The notes under the pieces were generated by a model. It was not told where the DNA came from and did no database searches. It was given only the letters and a program-made list of their open reading frames with translations. DNA of 45,679 nt from Deltaproteobacteria bacterium (GTDB lineage Bacteria > Desulfobacterota > Syntrophia > Syntrophales > Smithellaceae), in contig JAPLJP010000133.1 of NCBI GenBank assembly GCA_026388535.1, forward strand, positions 1-45,679, written 5' to 3'. Of the stretch, positions 27,046 to 36,881 are shown in pieces; the first letter of the stretch is position 1; each line of letters begins with the position of its first letter. The position numbers and the translations under genes are program-made.

Positions 27046-28431
27046 ATGCCCATACGTTACTACAGCACAAATCGTAATTTAAATAATGTTGTGGGAATCA
27101 TTCCCTTCACTGGCAAGGTTTCTTTTAAAGAAGCCTTGCTCAAAGGTCAGGCTTCGGATGAAGGGTTATTTATGCCGGATACTATTCCCGTTCTTTCCTT
27201 AAAAGATATTCAGAAACTTAAAGGCAAACCTTATCGGGATACGGCTTTACTTGTCGCCGAAGCGTTTCTTGCCGATGAGTTTCCACTGGATGTTCTCAAA
27301 AAAGTAGTTAAAGATGCTTACAATTATTCGGTTCCTCTGGAAGAAGTAAAACCTAAAATATATGTAATGCGCCTGGATCAGGGGCCGACAGCATCTTTCA
27401 AAGATTTTGCCGCGCGCATGATGGCAAGGCTGATGAGCAACTGCCGTCCGAGTGGCGAAAGGTTAAATATTCTTGTTGCCACATCCGGCGATACGGGCAG
27501 CGCCGTGGGCGAAGCCTTCAAGGGCGTGCCGGGAATTGACGTTACCATTCTTTATCCGGAAACAGAAGTAAGCAACCGGCAAAAAAAACAGCTCTACACA
27601 ATCGGCGGCAACGTACGGGCGCTCAGTGTTGACGGCAAATTCGACGATTGTCAGAATTTAGTCAAGCAGGCTTTTTCCGATTCTCAACTTACAAAATTTA
27701 ATCTGACCTCAGCCAATTCCATTAACTTCGGCCGGATTCTTCCGCAGATAATTTATTATATCTACGCTTACGCCCAGCTTTCCGAAAAGGGAGAGGAGGC
27801 AATCTTTTCCGTTCCTTCCGGAAATTTCGGTGACGCTCTGGGCTGCGAATACGCTCGCCGGATGGGATTGCCGGTGGCCAAACTTGTCATGCCCACCAAT
27901 GAAAATGATGAGTTCCCTATTTATCTGGCGACAGGAAAATATAACAAGGTTTCTCCCTCGCGCGCCTGCATTTCCAACGCGATGAATGTCGGACATCCCA
28001 GCAATCTGGCTCGTTTCTTCGACTTATACGGAGGCACTGTTGACCGTGTGGGCAAAGTTCACCGCTACCCCGATCTGGAAGAAATGCGGCGGCATATTTT
28101 TTCGGTCAGCGTTACCGATGAACAAACCAGAGAAACCATCAGGAACGTTTATAAAAAATATCAGGTTATTCTGGAACAGCATGGCGCTGTGGGCTGGGCG
28201 GGATTGGAAGAATATTTCAAAATAGCGCCGGATAAAAAACTGGCTATCTCTCTGGAAACCGCACATCCGGCAAAATTTCCCGAAGAGATTCAAAAGCTTT
28301 TGGGATTGACCATGCCTCTGCCGGAAAGCATGAAAAATATTGACCAAAGAGAAGGCAGCGCCGTTTCCATCACCAACGATTATGATGATTTTAAAAACTA
28401 TCTGCAGAAGAATTTAAAGATTAAAGAATAG
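27046..28431 (+). CDS. thrC: threonine synthase
   Basis: YYSTNRNLNNV, GLFMPDTIP, QGPTASFKDFAARMM, LVATSGDTGSAVGEAF, SVPSGNFGDALG. Confidence 0.95.
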   Translation: MPIRYYSTNRNLNNVVGIIPFTGKVSFKEALLKGQASDEGLFMPDTIPVLSLKDIQKLKGKPYRDTALLVAEAFLADEFPLDVLKKVVKDAYNYSVPLEEVKPKIYVMRLDQGPTASFKDFAARMMARLMSNCRPSGERLNILVATSGDTGSAVGEAFKGVPGIDVTILYPETEVSNRQKKQLYTIGGNVRALSVDGKFDDCQNLVKQAFSDSQLTKFNLTSANSINFGRILPQIIYYIYAYAQLSEKGEEAIFSVPSGNFGDALGCEYARRMGLPVAKLVMPTNENDEFPIYLATGKYNKVSPSRACISNAMNVGHPSNLARFFDLYGGTVDRVGKVHRYPDLEEMRRHIFSVSVTDEQTRETIRNVYKKYQVILEQHGAVGWAGLEEYFKIAPDKKLAISLETAHPAKFPEEIQKLLGLTMPLPESMKNIDQREGSAVSITNDYDDFKNYLQKNLKIKE

Positions 28432-28488
28432 TTATATTACTTTCACCATCACCACGAGCAATCCCGGCGAATGCCTAGGAAGTGAGTA

Positions 28489-29127
28489 ATGATCAACTCA
28501 AAGGATATAACATTTATAGAGAATAATTTTTTCGCAAAATTTTTATACTTATTGGTTTTCTTGATAATCGGTGCTACTTGCCTTTTATTGTTATTTGAAA
28601 TTGTCGATGAATTGATTCAGAAAAAGTTTTCTTCTTCTATTATTGATGTAATCTTTTTTATTATTTTATTGTTAATGGCCTATATTGATATAATCAACTT
28701 TAATGAAAAAATTGGTTTTTCACCTGATGCAATAATACTAAAACGTAGAAAAATAAAACAAATTTGGAAATATGATGATATAGATTGGTTGTCATGCTCA
28801 TTTGGCGAAGTTGATCTTCCCTATAATAAATTTGGCCAATTTCTTGGGAGATTGTTCTTTAAACCGATAACGGATATGGGGGTGGGAAAATTTTGTTACC
28901 GTGGCAAGATTTTCAATTTAAGTCAATTTTCTGGTAGTGAATTTCGTAAATTGGCGGAAACTCACCTTGAACCACATAAAATCATAACCCACATTCAGGC
29001 GCAGAAATTATTATCAGAAAAAAGTCACTTATCGAGAATAAACTATAAGATATCATACAATCCATATTATATATTGCTTGCAATTTTAGCTTTTGGAGTT
29101 TTTTTAATTGTATTATTCGGGAAATGA
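28489..29127 (+). CDS. membrane protein of unknown function
   Basis: Three hydrophobic segments; AT-rich; no recognised family. Confidence 0.55.
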   Translation: MINSKDITFIENNFFAKFLYLLVFLIIGATCLLLLFEIVDELIQKKFSSSIIDVIFFIILLLMAYIDIINFNEKIGFSPDAIILKRRKIKQIWKYDDIDWLSCSFGEVDLPYNKFGQFLGRLFFKPITDMGVGKFCYRGKIFNLSQFSGSEFRKLAETHLEPHKIITHIQAQKLLSEKSHLSRINYKISYNPYYILLAILAFGVFLIVLFGK

Positions 29128-29403
29128 TTATCAAAATAAGACATTCGGTGAATTGTATATCATGCACCTATTGATGTCTTGCCACTTGCACCTTTCAACC
29201 TGATCTTCCCCCGAAAGACTGAGACTTAGTAGTAGGTTTAGTCAATAAAGGACAGAAGACTTAACTGGACGCATGTTGTTAAGTCAGGACAAGAATATCA
29301 AGAATTAAAAAAGATCACTGGATTCCCGCCTTCGCGGGAATGACGATTTTGCGCTTTGCGATTGGATTGCCACGTTCACTGTCGTGAACTCGCAATGACG
29401 GCT

Positions 29404-29898
29404 TCATTTAAGAAATTTATTCTCAATCAAATCAGCGATACTTTTTATATCATCGATATCGAAACAGGGAACGCCGACATCAAGTTTTACATCCGCAGCG
29501 ATAGCTAAAAGATTGTCTTCTTTGCCGCAGAGCAATTCTCGTTTGAGTTCCGAGCGGAAAACTTCGACTTTGGGGAAAGGATTTCCCTTGTAGCCTTCGG
29601 CAAGAATTATATCAGCGCCTTTGATATATTTGTCTCTGATTTCGCCAAGAGTTTGGTCGCGGTCAATATCTTCAATCAAAGCAACGCGTGTTGGACAGGC
29701 AATAACCGTTGTACTTGCACCGGCTTTCTTGTGCCGCCAGCTGTCTTTGCCTTCATGGTCTATGTCAAAGCCGTGTTTGTTGTGCTTGATTGTCGCCACG
29801 CGGTATCCTCTGTTGACAAGTTCGGGAATCAGTTTTTCCACCAGCGTTGTTTTGCCGGAATTGGATTTACCAACAATTGATATGATTGGAATAGCCAT
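29404..29898 (-). CDS. mobB: molybdopterin-guanine dinucleotide biosynthesis protein B
   Basis: PIISIVGKSNSGKTTLVEKLIPELVNRGYRVATIKHNKHGFDIDHEGKDSWRHKKAGA, LAEGYKGNPFPKVEV. Confidence 0.93.
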   Translation of the reverse strand: MAIPIISIVGKSNSGKTTLVEKLIPELVNRGYRVATIKHNKHGFDIDHEGKDSWRHKKAGASTTVIACPTRVALIEDIDRDQTLGEIRDKYIKGADIILAEGYKGNPFPKVEVFRSELKRELLCGKEDNLLAIAADVKLDVGVPCFDIDDIKSIADLIENKFLK

Positions 29899-29918
29899 GT
29901 TTAATATTATCCTTTGAA

Positions 29919-30710
29919 TTAACGCATCGCCTTATTAACTACATCCTGATCGAAGTAATTACTGGACATTCCGGCATCAACTACAATACCGGTAGCATTG
30001 ATCCCGCCGGAAACAGGCGAAAGCAGAAATATTACCGTATTGGCAACTTCTTCTGTTTTGAGCGCTGCCTTACGGAGGGTCAATTGTTCGGCAAAAAGAT
30101 AATTATTAACATATCCCGGAATACCCGCTGAAGCCGATGTTTTCAATGGTCCGGCACAAACAGCGTTCACTCTAATTTTAGATATTTCCGATAATGATTT
30201 CGCTAGAAATGCCACGGTGGCATCAAGGGCGGCCTTGATCGGCCCCATATAACCGTAAGCTGTCGCTCGGGTGCTGCTGATGGAAATGGTGACAATGGAG
30301 GCGTCTTCCTCAAAATAATTCTTTAAGGAATTGGCTATTGCTACCAGAGAAAAACAGGATATATTTGTCGCCTGAAGGAAATCACCAACATTGGTCTCAT
30401 GAAACGGCTTAATCCCCTCGCTGTAATTGGCAAAAGCTATGGAATGGACAAAACCGGAAATTTTGGCATTATTATTTTGAAAATATTCTCCCAACTGGCG
30501 GATACTTTTCGCATTCTCAACATCACATATCAAAATAGTACTATCGGGAAAAAGCTTTTGAGCCTTTAATCGATTATCTTCGTTTTGAACAGAAAAAATT
30601 ACCTGAGCGCCGTTATCGATCAGGCCTTTGGCGACAAAAAAGGCGACACTCTTTTTATTGGCGACACCAGTGACCAAATACGTTTTTCCTGAAACTTGCA
30701 GAAAGTCCAT
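29919..30710 (-). CDS. FabI-like enoyl-[ACP] reductase (SDR)
   Basis: YLVTGVANKKSVAFFVAKGL, GFVHSIAFANY, AYGYMGPIKAALDATV, RVNAVCAGPLKTSAS. Confidence 0.85.
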   Translation of the reverse strand: MDFLQVSGKTYLVTGVANKKSVAFFVAKGLIDNGAQVIFSVQNEDNRLKAQKLFPDSTILICDVENAKSIRQLGEYFQNNNAKISGFVHSIAFANYSEGIKPFHETNVGDFLQATNISCFSLVAIANSLKNYFEEDASIVTISISSTRATAYGYMGPIKAALDATVAFLAKSLSEISKIRVNAVCAGPLKTSASAGIPGYVNNYLFAEQLTLRKAALKTEEVANTVIFLLSPVSGGINATGIVVDAGMSSNYFDQDVVNKAMR

Positions 30711-30719
30711 ATCAACTCC

Positions 30720-31136
30720 TTAAATGCCTTCTGGGAGGAATGCTCCCTGGAATATGGTTTTTAAAATTAATTTGTCACCTACCAAAATCGTTCCGCTCAT
30801 GTAGAAAGCGTTATCTATTTTATCATCCAGCACCACCGTAATGGTAAGAGTATCTCCTGGCCGTGCGAAATTTTTAAATTTAGTATCCTTTATCCTGGTA
30901 ACAACCCCCAACCCCTTTTGGTTACCGGTCCCCATTAAAATGGCGCCTGTTTGAAAACAAGCTTCACATAATAACGCTCCGGGCATAATGGGATTGCCAG
31001 GAAAATGGCCCTTAAAAAAATTTTCTTCTTCTCTCAATTTCCTCTGAGTTGTTATTGAATTGCCATCTCTGCTAATAATTTTATCAACAAAAAGGAATGG
31101 CGGTCGTTGAGGAATGGCGGCAAGAACATCTTCCAT
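30720..31136 (-). CDS. 3-hydroxyacyl-[ACP] dehydratase, FabZ-like hotdog protein
   Basis: IPQRPPFLFVDKIISRDGNSI, FFKGHFPGNPIMPGALLCEACFQTGAIL. Confidence 0.9.
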   Translation of the reverse strand: MEDVLAAIPQRPPFLFVDKIISRDGNSITTQRKLREEENFFKGHFPGNPIMPGALLCEACFQTGAILMGTGNQKGLGVVTRIKDTKFKNFARPGDTLTITVVLDDKIDNAFYMSGTILVGDKLILKTIFQGAFLPEGI

Positions 31137-31882
31137 TACAGTCCTCCGGCGACGGTGATTGTTGTTCCGGTAATATAAGAAGCCTCCCTTGTTGCTAAAA
31201 ACAGAACCGCGTGAGCTACTTCTTGGACCTTGCCGAAACGTTTTTGTGGGATCATCTTTAGATATTCTTTGCGTTGTTCTTCGGGAAGATCGCCGATTAG
31301 CTCCGTATCAATAAATCCCGGAGAGACACAGTTGACGGTAATTCCTTTTTTAGCCACTTCTTTGGACAATGATTTAGTCAAAGCTAATTGTCCGGCCTTG
31401 GATGCCGCGTAATTGGCCTGTCCCTGAAAGCCGATATCTCCTCCCAGAGAACTGATATTGATAATTCGTCCGAAACGATTGGCCATAAAACGGGAGATGA
31501 TTCCCCTGGACATATAAAAAGTTCCGGTAAGATTGACATCCAAAACCTTCTTCCATTGCTCGTCCTGCATTAAAGCCGTCAACGCGTCTTGCCTGATTCC
31601 GGAGTTATTCACCAATACTTCCAGCGATGAGTATTTTTCGTCCAAATATTTAAAAAAGTCTTTCACCGCTTGCGAAGAGGAGACATCATATTTTTGAATA
31701 TCGAGTTTTGGAGCGTATTGTTCGTTTTTATTTTTAAATTCATTGGCGGCAGCATCATTGGATGAATAGGTGGCAATAACCGTCGCTCCGGCTTGAAGAA
31801 ACGCCCGGGTAATTCCCGCTCCAATGCCCCGGGTGCCGCCCGTAACGATAACTCTCTGATTACTGAAATCAAACATAAACAC
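31136..31882 (-). CDS. 3-oxoacyl-[ACP] reductase, FabG-like
   Basis: RVIVTGGTRGIGAGITRAFL, LVNNSGIRQD, INISSLGGDIGFQGQANYAASKAGQLALTKSLSKEVAKKGITVNCVSPGFIDTE. Confidence 0.92.
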   Translation of the reverse strand: MFMFDFSNQRVIVTGGTRGIGAGITRAFLQAGATVIATYSSNDAAANEFKNKNEQYAPKLDIQKYDVSSSQAVKDFFKYLDEKYSSLEVLVNNSGIRQDALTALMQDEQWKKVLDVNLTGTFYMSRGIISRFMANRFGRIINISSLGGDIGFQGQANYAASKAGQLALTKSLSKEVAKKGITVNCVSPGFIDTELIGDLPEEQRKEYLKMIPQKRFGKVQEVAHAVLFLATREASYITGTTITVAGGL

Positions 31883-33305
31883 CTCGGTCTAATTTTTCTA
31901 AATAGCTTTCCACTTCATAGGATTGAATCACGCCGTAATTGGCGGCGCCCAACCAACCGGACATGATAATGCCGACAGAACCAGTATGAAACAGGCCACC
32001 AATTTCTTTGTGCAGTTTCATGGAAATCTCCAGCCCCTCATGCTTGGTTCCAAAGGAGGAACCCTTTACGTGATGAGTATATCTCTTTATAGTCAGGGGC
32101 GTTGCCGCCTCAATATAATCGATTTTTTTACTGATGCCGGGGATAACTTTTTCCAGACTCAACAATGTTGCGGCAATAAGATCTTCTTTTTTTATTTTAT
32201 ACTCCTCTTTGCTTAAACTTACCCAGTCTTCGTAACGCGCGTTAGTGGAAGAAACTATTGAGTATCCCGCATTTTCTAACTGGGGCCTGAGTCTTGGATA
32301 GTAAAGGGAAAAAGTCCGGCTTGTCGTATTCATGGAGAGGAGTTCGTCCGTCGCAAATTCTTTTGCTTCAGAGTAGAATATTAGATCGCCGATATCATCT
32401 ATTTTCTCCCCTTCCTTAATTCCCATATAAACCTGACAGGAACTGGTATTGAGTCTGACTTTATTTACTTTTTCAACAAATTGGGGAGTAAATTTTTCCA
32501 CGCCAACCAGGTCAAGAATTGTGCCGATGAGATTTCCGTTGGAAAGAACCGCCCTGGATTCAATGAAGTCGCCACCAACCATCACTCCTTGACAGACATT
32601 ATTGTTTATCACAATTTTTTCTACTTTTGACCGCAAACGAATATCAACATTGTTATTTAAAAGCTCTTCCTGCATCATCCCAACCACCAGATCAGTTCCG
32701 CCTTCAAAAGTATAAACACCTTTACTCATAAAATTGGAGAAGACGATTCCATAGGTAATTGCCGGATCTTCCAGCGTTGAACCGTTGGCGTAAACAATAG
32801 GTTCAATCAGAAAACGATGGACGTCTTTTCTGCCGGGGAAAAAACTCTCCAGCAGTTGACCATTTGTCATTTCCTTATTATCGTAATAATTCATGTTCAT
32901 GATAACCTTGAAGAAATTATCAACTTGTTCCGGGGAAACTTTAAAATTACTGATAAGCTTGCTGGTGAAATCTTCCACGGTAAAATCAGTTTCCAACTGA
33001 TATAGAGGATTTACAAAACGAACTCTTTTGAGTTGAATTATTTTATCGGCTATTTTTTTACTCCAATACTTTCTACAGGTTTTTATCATTCCCACTGGAA
33101 ATCCATGCAACGAAACATCAAAGATGTGTTTTCCCTTGCGATAAAACCAGGTCGCGAATCCTCCCAGCTTATCATGGGCCTCGAGCAAAAGAACCTTTCT
33201 GCCGTTTTTTGCCAGCTTATTGGCGGCGGTCATTCCTCCTAATCCACCCCCAATGATAATGACATCGTAATTTTGTGTAATTTTATCATTTTTATTCAGA
33301 AGCAT
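31869..33305 (-). CDS. FAD-dependent oxidoreductase, CrtI/carotenoid-isomerase/RetSat-like (oxidoreductase 2)
   Basis: YDVIIIGGGLGGMTAANKLAKNGRKVLLLEAHDKLGGFATWF; C-term GLFHTGSVGIIMSGWLGAANYGV. Confidence 0.85.
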   Translation of the reverse strand: MLLNKNDKITQNYDVIIIGGGLGGMTAANKLAKNGRKVLLLEAHDKLGGFATWFYRKGKHIFDVSLHGFPVGMIKTCRKYWSKKIADKIIQLKRVRFVNPLYQLETDFTVEDFTSKLISNFKVSPEQVDNFFKVIMNMNYYDNKEMTNGQLLESFFPGRKDVHRFLIEPIVYANGSTLEDPAITYGIVFSNFMSKGVYTFEGGTDLVVGMMQEELLNNNVDIRLRSKVEKIVINNNVCQGVMVGGDFIESRAVLSNGNLIGTILDLVGVEKFTPQFVEKVNKVRLNTSSCQVYMGIKEGEKIDDIGDLIFYSEAKEFATDELLSMNTTSRTFSLYYPRLRPQLENAGYSIVSSTNARYEDWVSLSKEEYKIKKEDLIAATLLSLEKVIPGISKKIDYIEAATPLTIKRYTHHVKGSSFGTKHEGLEISMKLHKEIGGLFHTGSVGIIMSGWLGAANYGVIQSYEVESYLEKLDRGVYV

Positions 33306-34283
33306 TTATTTCCTCACTGTCAGATCAAGCGCCTGCTCTATAGATATCTTCGGTTCATATCCAAAATCATTTTTTGCCTTCTGGTGGGAGAAATAATGGG
33401 AACGCGAAAATTGCAATGCAACAAAACGTGTCATTGGCGGCTCTCCATTAATTCGGAAAAACTTATACCAACATTCAAAAAATAGTCCAATATTAAAAGC
33501 AACTCTTTCGGGCACTTTTCCGGTTATCTTGGGCAGGTTATGGCGCGCTAAAATCTCGTTAATAAAATCCCAAAGAACGACCGGCCTTTCCTGACCGATA
33601 AAATAGGCCTGACCGGCTAATTTGGAATGAGGAGATAATTTTTCGAAGGCCAGGATGTGCGCGTCGACCGCATTCTGGATATAAGTAACATCAACAAGGT
33701 TCTTGCCGGCGCCGACTATTTTCAATCTCCCCTTTTTGGCCGCATCAACCAGGCGGGGAATCAGGTGCGGATCATCCGGCCCGAATATCAGGTGAGGTCT
33801 TAAGGCAACGGTGCATAATTTTTCATCGTTGGCCCGCAAAACCATTTGCTCGGCAATTGTTTTGGTTTTAGCATAGTTACCATGAAATTTATTGGAATAG
33901 GGCTTTGTCTCGTCGGCTCCGCATATATCACCAGCATCAAAAACGACACTGGGCGTGCTGGTGTATAATAATTTTGCTACTCCATTAGCCCGACACGCTT
34001 TAATGACATTTTCAGTCCCAATAACATTTGTCTGGTAAAAATCATTGTAATCCCCCCAAATACCAACGCAGGAAGCGACGTGAAAAACGGCATCCATTCC
34101 TTTGAACGCCGCAGAAACATCGGCCTCATTTTTTAGATCGCCGCAAATTGTATCAACACCCATTGATTGAAGTTGAGGATGATTTTTACGGCTGAAATTC
34201 CAAACCTTGTAACCTTTGGATAAAAGGCTCGATGACAAATTTTTACCTAAAAAACCACCCGCTCCTGTAACTAAAATATTCAT
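33306..34283 (-). CDS. oleD: OleD-like NAD(P)-dependent 2-alkyl-3-ketoacid reductase
   Basis: MNILVTGAGGFLGKNLSSSLLSKGYKVWNFSR, GMDAVFHVASCVGIWGDYNDFYQTNVIGTENVI, LLYTSTPSVVF, YAKTK. Confidence 0.88.
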   Translation of the reverse strand: MNILVTGAGGFLGKNLSSSLLSKGYKVWNFSRKNHPQLQSMGVDTICGDLKNEADVSAAFKGMDAVFHVASCVGIWGDYNDFYQTNVIGTENVIKACRANGVAKLLYTSTPSVVFDAGDICGADETKPYSNKFHGNYAKTKTIAEQMVLRANDEKLCTVALRPHLIFGPDDPHLIPRLVDAAKKGRLKIVGAGKNLVDVTYIQNAVDAHILAFEKLSPHSKLAGQAYFIGQERPVVLWDFINEILARHNLPKITGKVPERVAFNIGLFFECWYKFFRINGEPPMTRFVALQFSRSHYFSHQKAKNDFGYEPKISIEQALDLTVRK

Positions 34284-35905
34284 ATCTTCCCCCGCGAAAC
34301 GTCATGGGCTAGCTTTAAGCGGTCAATTTTGATATTATGCCGGACATCAACAGGCATTTGATCACAAAAATGCACTGATTTTATTTGCGCAGTACAAGCA
34401 TTGTTTCCGGCTACATTCAACAACTCTTTTTCTAAACTTTTTTTTTCTAGTTTTTTCCCCGCCTTATTTCTTTCAATAACTATGGCGGCAGATTGATTTC
34501 CCTTCTCTCCCAGCGCGACCAGAGCTGAGCGTCTGACCCCGGGGTGCGCGTTAAAGATAGCCTCGCAGGTAACCGAGCACAATAATCCTGATGGGGTTTC
34601 GGCCCGATGAGTTTTGCGTCCGCAAAACCAAATGCGGCCCTGATCGTCAATGTAGCCAAGATCTCCTATGCGATGCCAGAAGGAATTATTGTCCGCTATT
34701 TTTGTCTGAGCTGTTTCCACCGGCGACTGGTAATAACTGGAGGTGACAATATCACCCTTAACAATAATTTCTCCAATTTGATAAGGTTTTAACACTTGAG
34801 CATTCGTAATATTTTCAATGACGTCCTCACTAATCTTAATAATGGAAACTTCAACGCCGGGTACCGGTGCACCAACACAAGTTCCTTTCCCCTGCGAAGT
34901 TAAAGCGGCAGTCTGTTCCAGAATTATTTTTCCCGAGATTTTAGAAACCGGAAGACATTCCGTCGCGCCGTAAGGTGTATGTGTTGTACCGTTAGGCAAA
35001 ATCCGACTGAATTTTTTATGTAGTTCATTTCGGACTGGCGCACCAAACATTACAAGGTACTTTACAGAAGGAAGCTTGATTTTATTTTTTTCACAATAAT
35101 CGGCCAGCGCCTCCCAGATGGCCGGCGAACCGGCCATAAAAGTAACTTTATTGTCCACGATATTTTGTAATAATTTTCGAGGATCAGCTTTCGCAGGTTT
35201 GGAAGGATCCATATCCGGAATGCAGGAAGTCATTCCCATGCAGAGAGTAAAAAGAGAAAAGAGCGGAAAACATGGCAAATCAATCTCGTTATCGCTCAGG
35301 GAAAAAAGTTCCTGAAGAAGGCGAGTTTGTTCAGTATAAATTTTATGAGTGTAGACAACCCCTTTCGGATGTCCTGTTCCTCCCGAGGTAAATAAAATAG
35401 CGGCCATCTCATCCGGTTCCAGCTGTTGATTCACAAAACCGGCATCTGAACGTTCTATTGCGGCAAGAGGAAAGCAATTTCCTATCTTCGGCCCTTTGGT
35501 CGTCACTTTAAATTCAACTGATTTAAAAGCATTGCTGAAAATCAGACTCAAAAAGTGGACCTCCGGTTCGGCGATCAGCCCTTGCGGTGCAATTTCTTCA
35601 ATCGCGGCAAGAAGATTTTTTCTTCCCATGCCGGGATCAATCAATACAGGCACAACTCCCAGCTTAAAGAGAGCAAAAACTAAAGCATGAAATTTTAATG
35701 ACGGTCTTACAAAAAGAAGTGTTTTACTTCCGCGATTAAACCCGATTTTAGAAAGTCCGTTGGCATACTTGTTGGCGAGCGTTTCCAGTTCTCCAAAAGT
35801 AATAGAATCATAACTATATTTTTTACCTGCACGGCGGGGATATCTTACCGCTACTTTATTATGATGAGTTTTTGCTATCTCGGTAAAACGATCAGCGATA
35901 TTCAT
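34280..35905 (-). CDS. oleC: OleC-like AMP-dependent ligase (beta-lactone synthetase)
   Basis: AAILFTSGGTGHPKGVVYTHKIYTEQTRLL, THTPYGATECLPVS, WHRIGDLGYIDDQGRIWFCGRKTHR. Confidence 0.88.
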   Translation of the reverse strand: MNIADRFTEIAKTHHNKVAVRYPRRAGKKYSYDSITFGELETLANKYANGLSKIGFNRGSKTLLFVRPSLKFHALVFALFKLGVVPVLIDPGMGRKNLLAAIEEIAPQGLIAEPEVHFLSLIFSNAFKSVEFKVTTKGPKIGNCFPLAAIERSDAGFVNQQLEPDEMAAILFTSGGTGHPKGVVYTHKIYTEQTRLLQELFSLSDNEIDLPCFPLFSLFTLCMGMTSCIPDMDPSKPAKADPRKLLQNIVDNKVTFMAGSPAIWEALADYCEKNKIKLPSVKYLVMFGAPVRNELHKKFSRILPNGTTHTPYGATECLPVSKISGKIILEQTAALTSQGKGTCVGAPVPGVEVSIIKISEDVIENITNAQVLKPYQIGEIIVKGDIVTSSYYQSPVETAQTKIADNNSFWHRIGDLGYIDDQGRIWFCGRKTHRAETPSGLLCSVTCEAIFNAHPGVRRSALVALGEKGNQSAAIVIERNKAGKKLEKKSLEKELLNVAGNNACTAQIKSVHFCDQMPVDVRHNIKIDRLKLAHDVSRGKI

Positions 35906-35960
35906 GGATGGAGACTTCTCACCGTAATTAATATTAACGTCGTAATTAAAACTAAATTAT

Positions 35961-36021
35961 CACGGGTATGAAACCCAAAGCAAGCGTTGGAAACATTTCG
36001 CAACAAACTTTGGAGTTTCAC
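35961..36021. repeat. dispersed repeat, copy E (partial), inside the ole operon between oleB and oleC
   Basis: CACGGGTATGAAACCCAAAGCAAGCGTTGGAAAC...CTTTGGAGTTTCACAA. Confidence 0.65.
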
Positions 36022-36881
36022 AATAGAAACTGTTTCAATTCTTTAATTATTTCGCTTCCTGCATCTTCCAGCACATAATGTCCGGCAGATTCAAAAGTTT
36101 TTACAGTGGCGCGAGGATAAATTTCCATCCAGCGAATGAGAAAATAATCGTGAAAACAGAAATCCCGTTTCCCCCAAAGAATGAGGCACGGGCAGTGATG
36201 TTTAGGAAGTGATAATTCTATGTTCTTTAATGTCTGGTAACTTCGATGATTCTGATTCATGGGAATATCGGCGACAAACCGCGCTATCGCGATACGATTA
36301 TTATAATTATCATATGGGTACAAATATCCACGTCTTATTTCGGGTGACATTTTTTTTGCCACGGCCATATAAGTAGCCACCACCGCGAATCCATTTAAAC
36401 GGCGCATTACCTGTTCGGCCAGAATGGGAATCCGGCACATATTAATCTGGAAAGCGATAACAGTAGAAGTGTAGGCGGCGGAATTAAGAATAACTATCTT
36501 TTTGACCAAATCAGGATGCCGCTCTAAAAGGCCGAAACCAATAGGACCGCCCCAATCATGAACAATCAAAACAAAATCTTTTATTTCTAATTTCAAAACA
36601 AGTTTTTCCAGATTATCAATATGATGCTTCAGTATATATTCATAATCCTGCGGTTTATCAGAGAGACCACAGCCGATATGGTCCGGGACAATCACTCGAT
36701 TAGTTTTCGAAAACTCGGTAACCAGATTTCTATAATAAAAAGACCATGTGGGATTACCGTGAACCATAAGGATTGGTTGTCCCTGTCCTTCGTCGAGATA
36801 ATGCATGGAAAGATTATCTTTCAATTTAAAGAAATTTGACTTGAATGGATATAATTTGTTCAACCAATCCGGTCTTACCAC
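36018..36881 (-). CDS. oleB: OleB-like alpha/beta hydrolase (haloalkane-dehalogenase-like; beta-lactone decarboxylase)
   Basis: MHYLDEGQGQPILMVHGNPTWSFYYRNLV, VPDHIGCGLSDKP, VLIVHDWGGPIGFG, GHYVLEDA; GTG start overlapping oleA. Confidence 0.88.
   Translation of the reverse strand: MVRPDWLNKLYPFKSNFFKLKDNLSMHYLDEGQGQPILMVHGNPTWSFYYRNLVTEFSKTNRVIVPDHIGCGLSDKPQDYEYILKHHIDNLEKLVLKLEIKDFVLIVHDWGGPIGFGLLERHPDLVKKIVILNSAAYTSTVIAFQINMCRIPILAEQVMRRLNGFAVVATYMAVAKKMSPEIRRGYLYPYDNYNNRIAIARFVADIPMNQNHRSYQTLKNIELSLPKHHCPCLILWGKRDFCFHDYFLIRWMEIYPRATVKTFESAGHYVLEDAGSEIIKELKQFLL

Noticed and set aside
29300-29403. Inverted sequence CCCGCCTTCGCGGGAATGACG and CACGTTCACTGTCGTGAA near mobB
   Set aside because: Looks like a common short intergenic palindrome; there is no second clear copy here to define a family, beyond a loosely similar stretch near 13830-13880.
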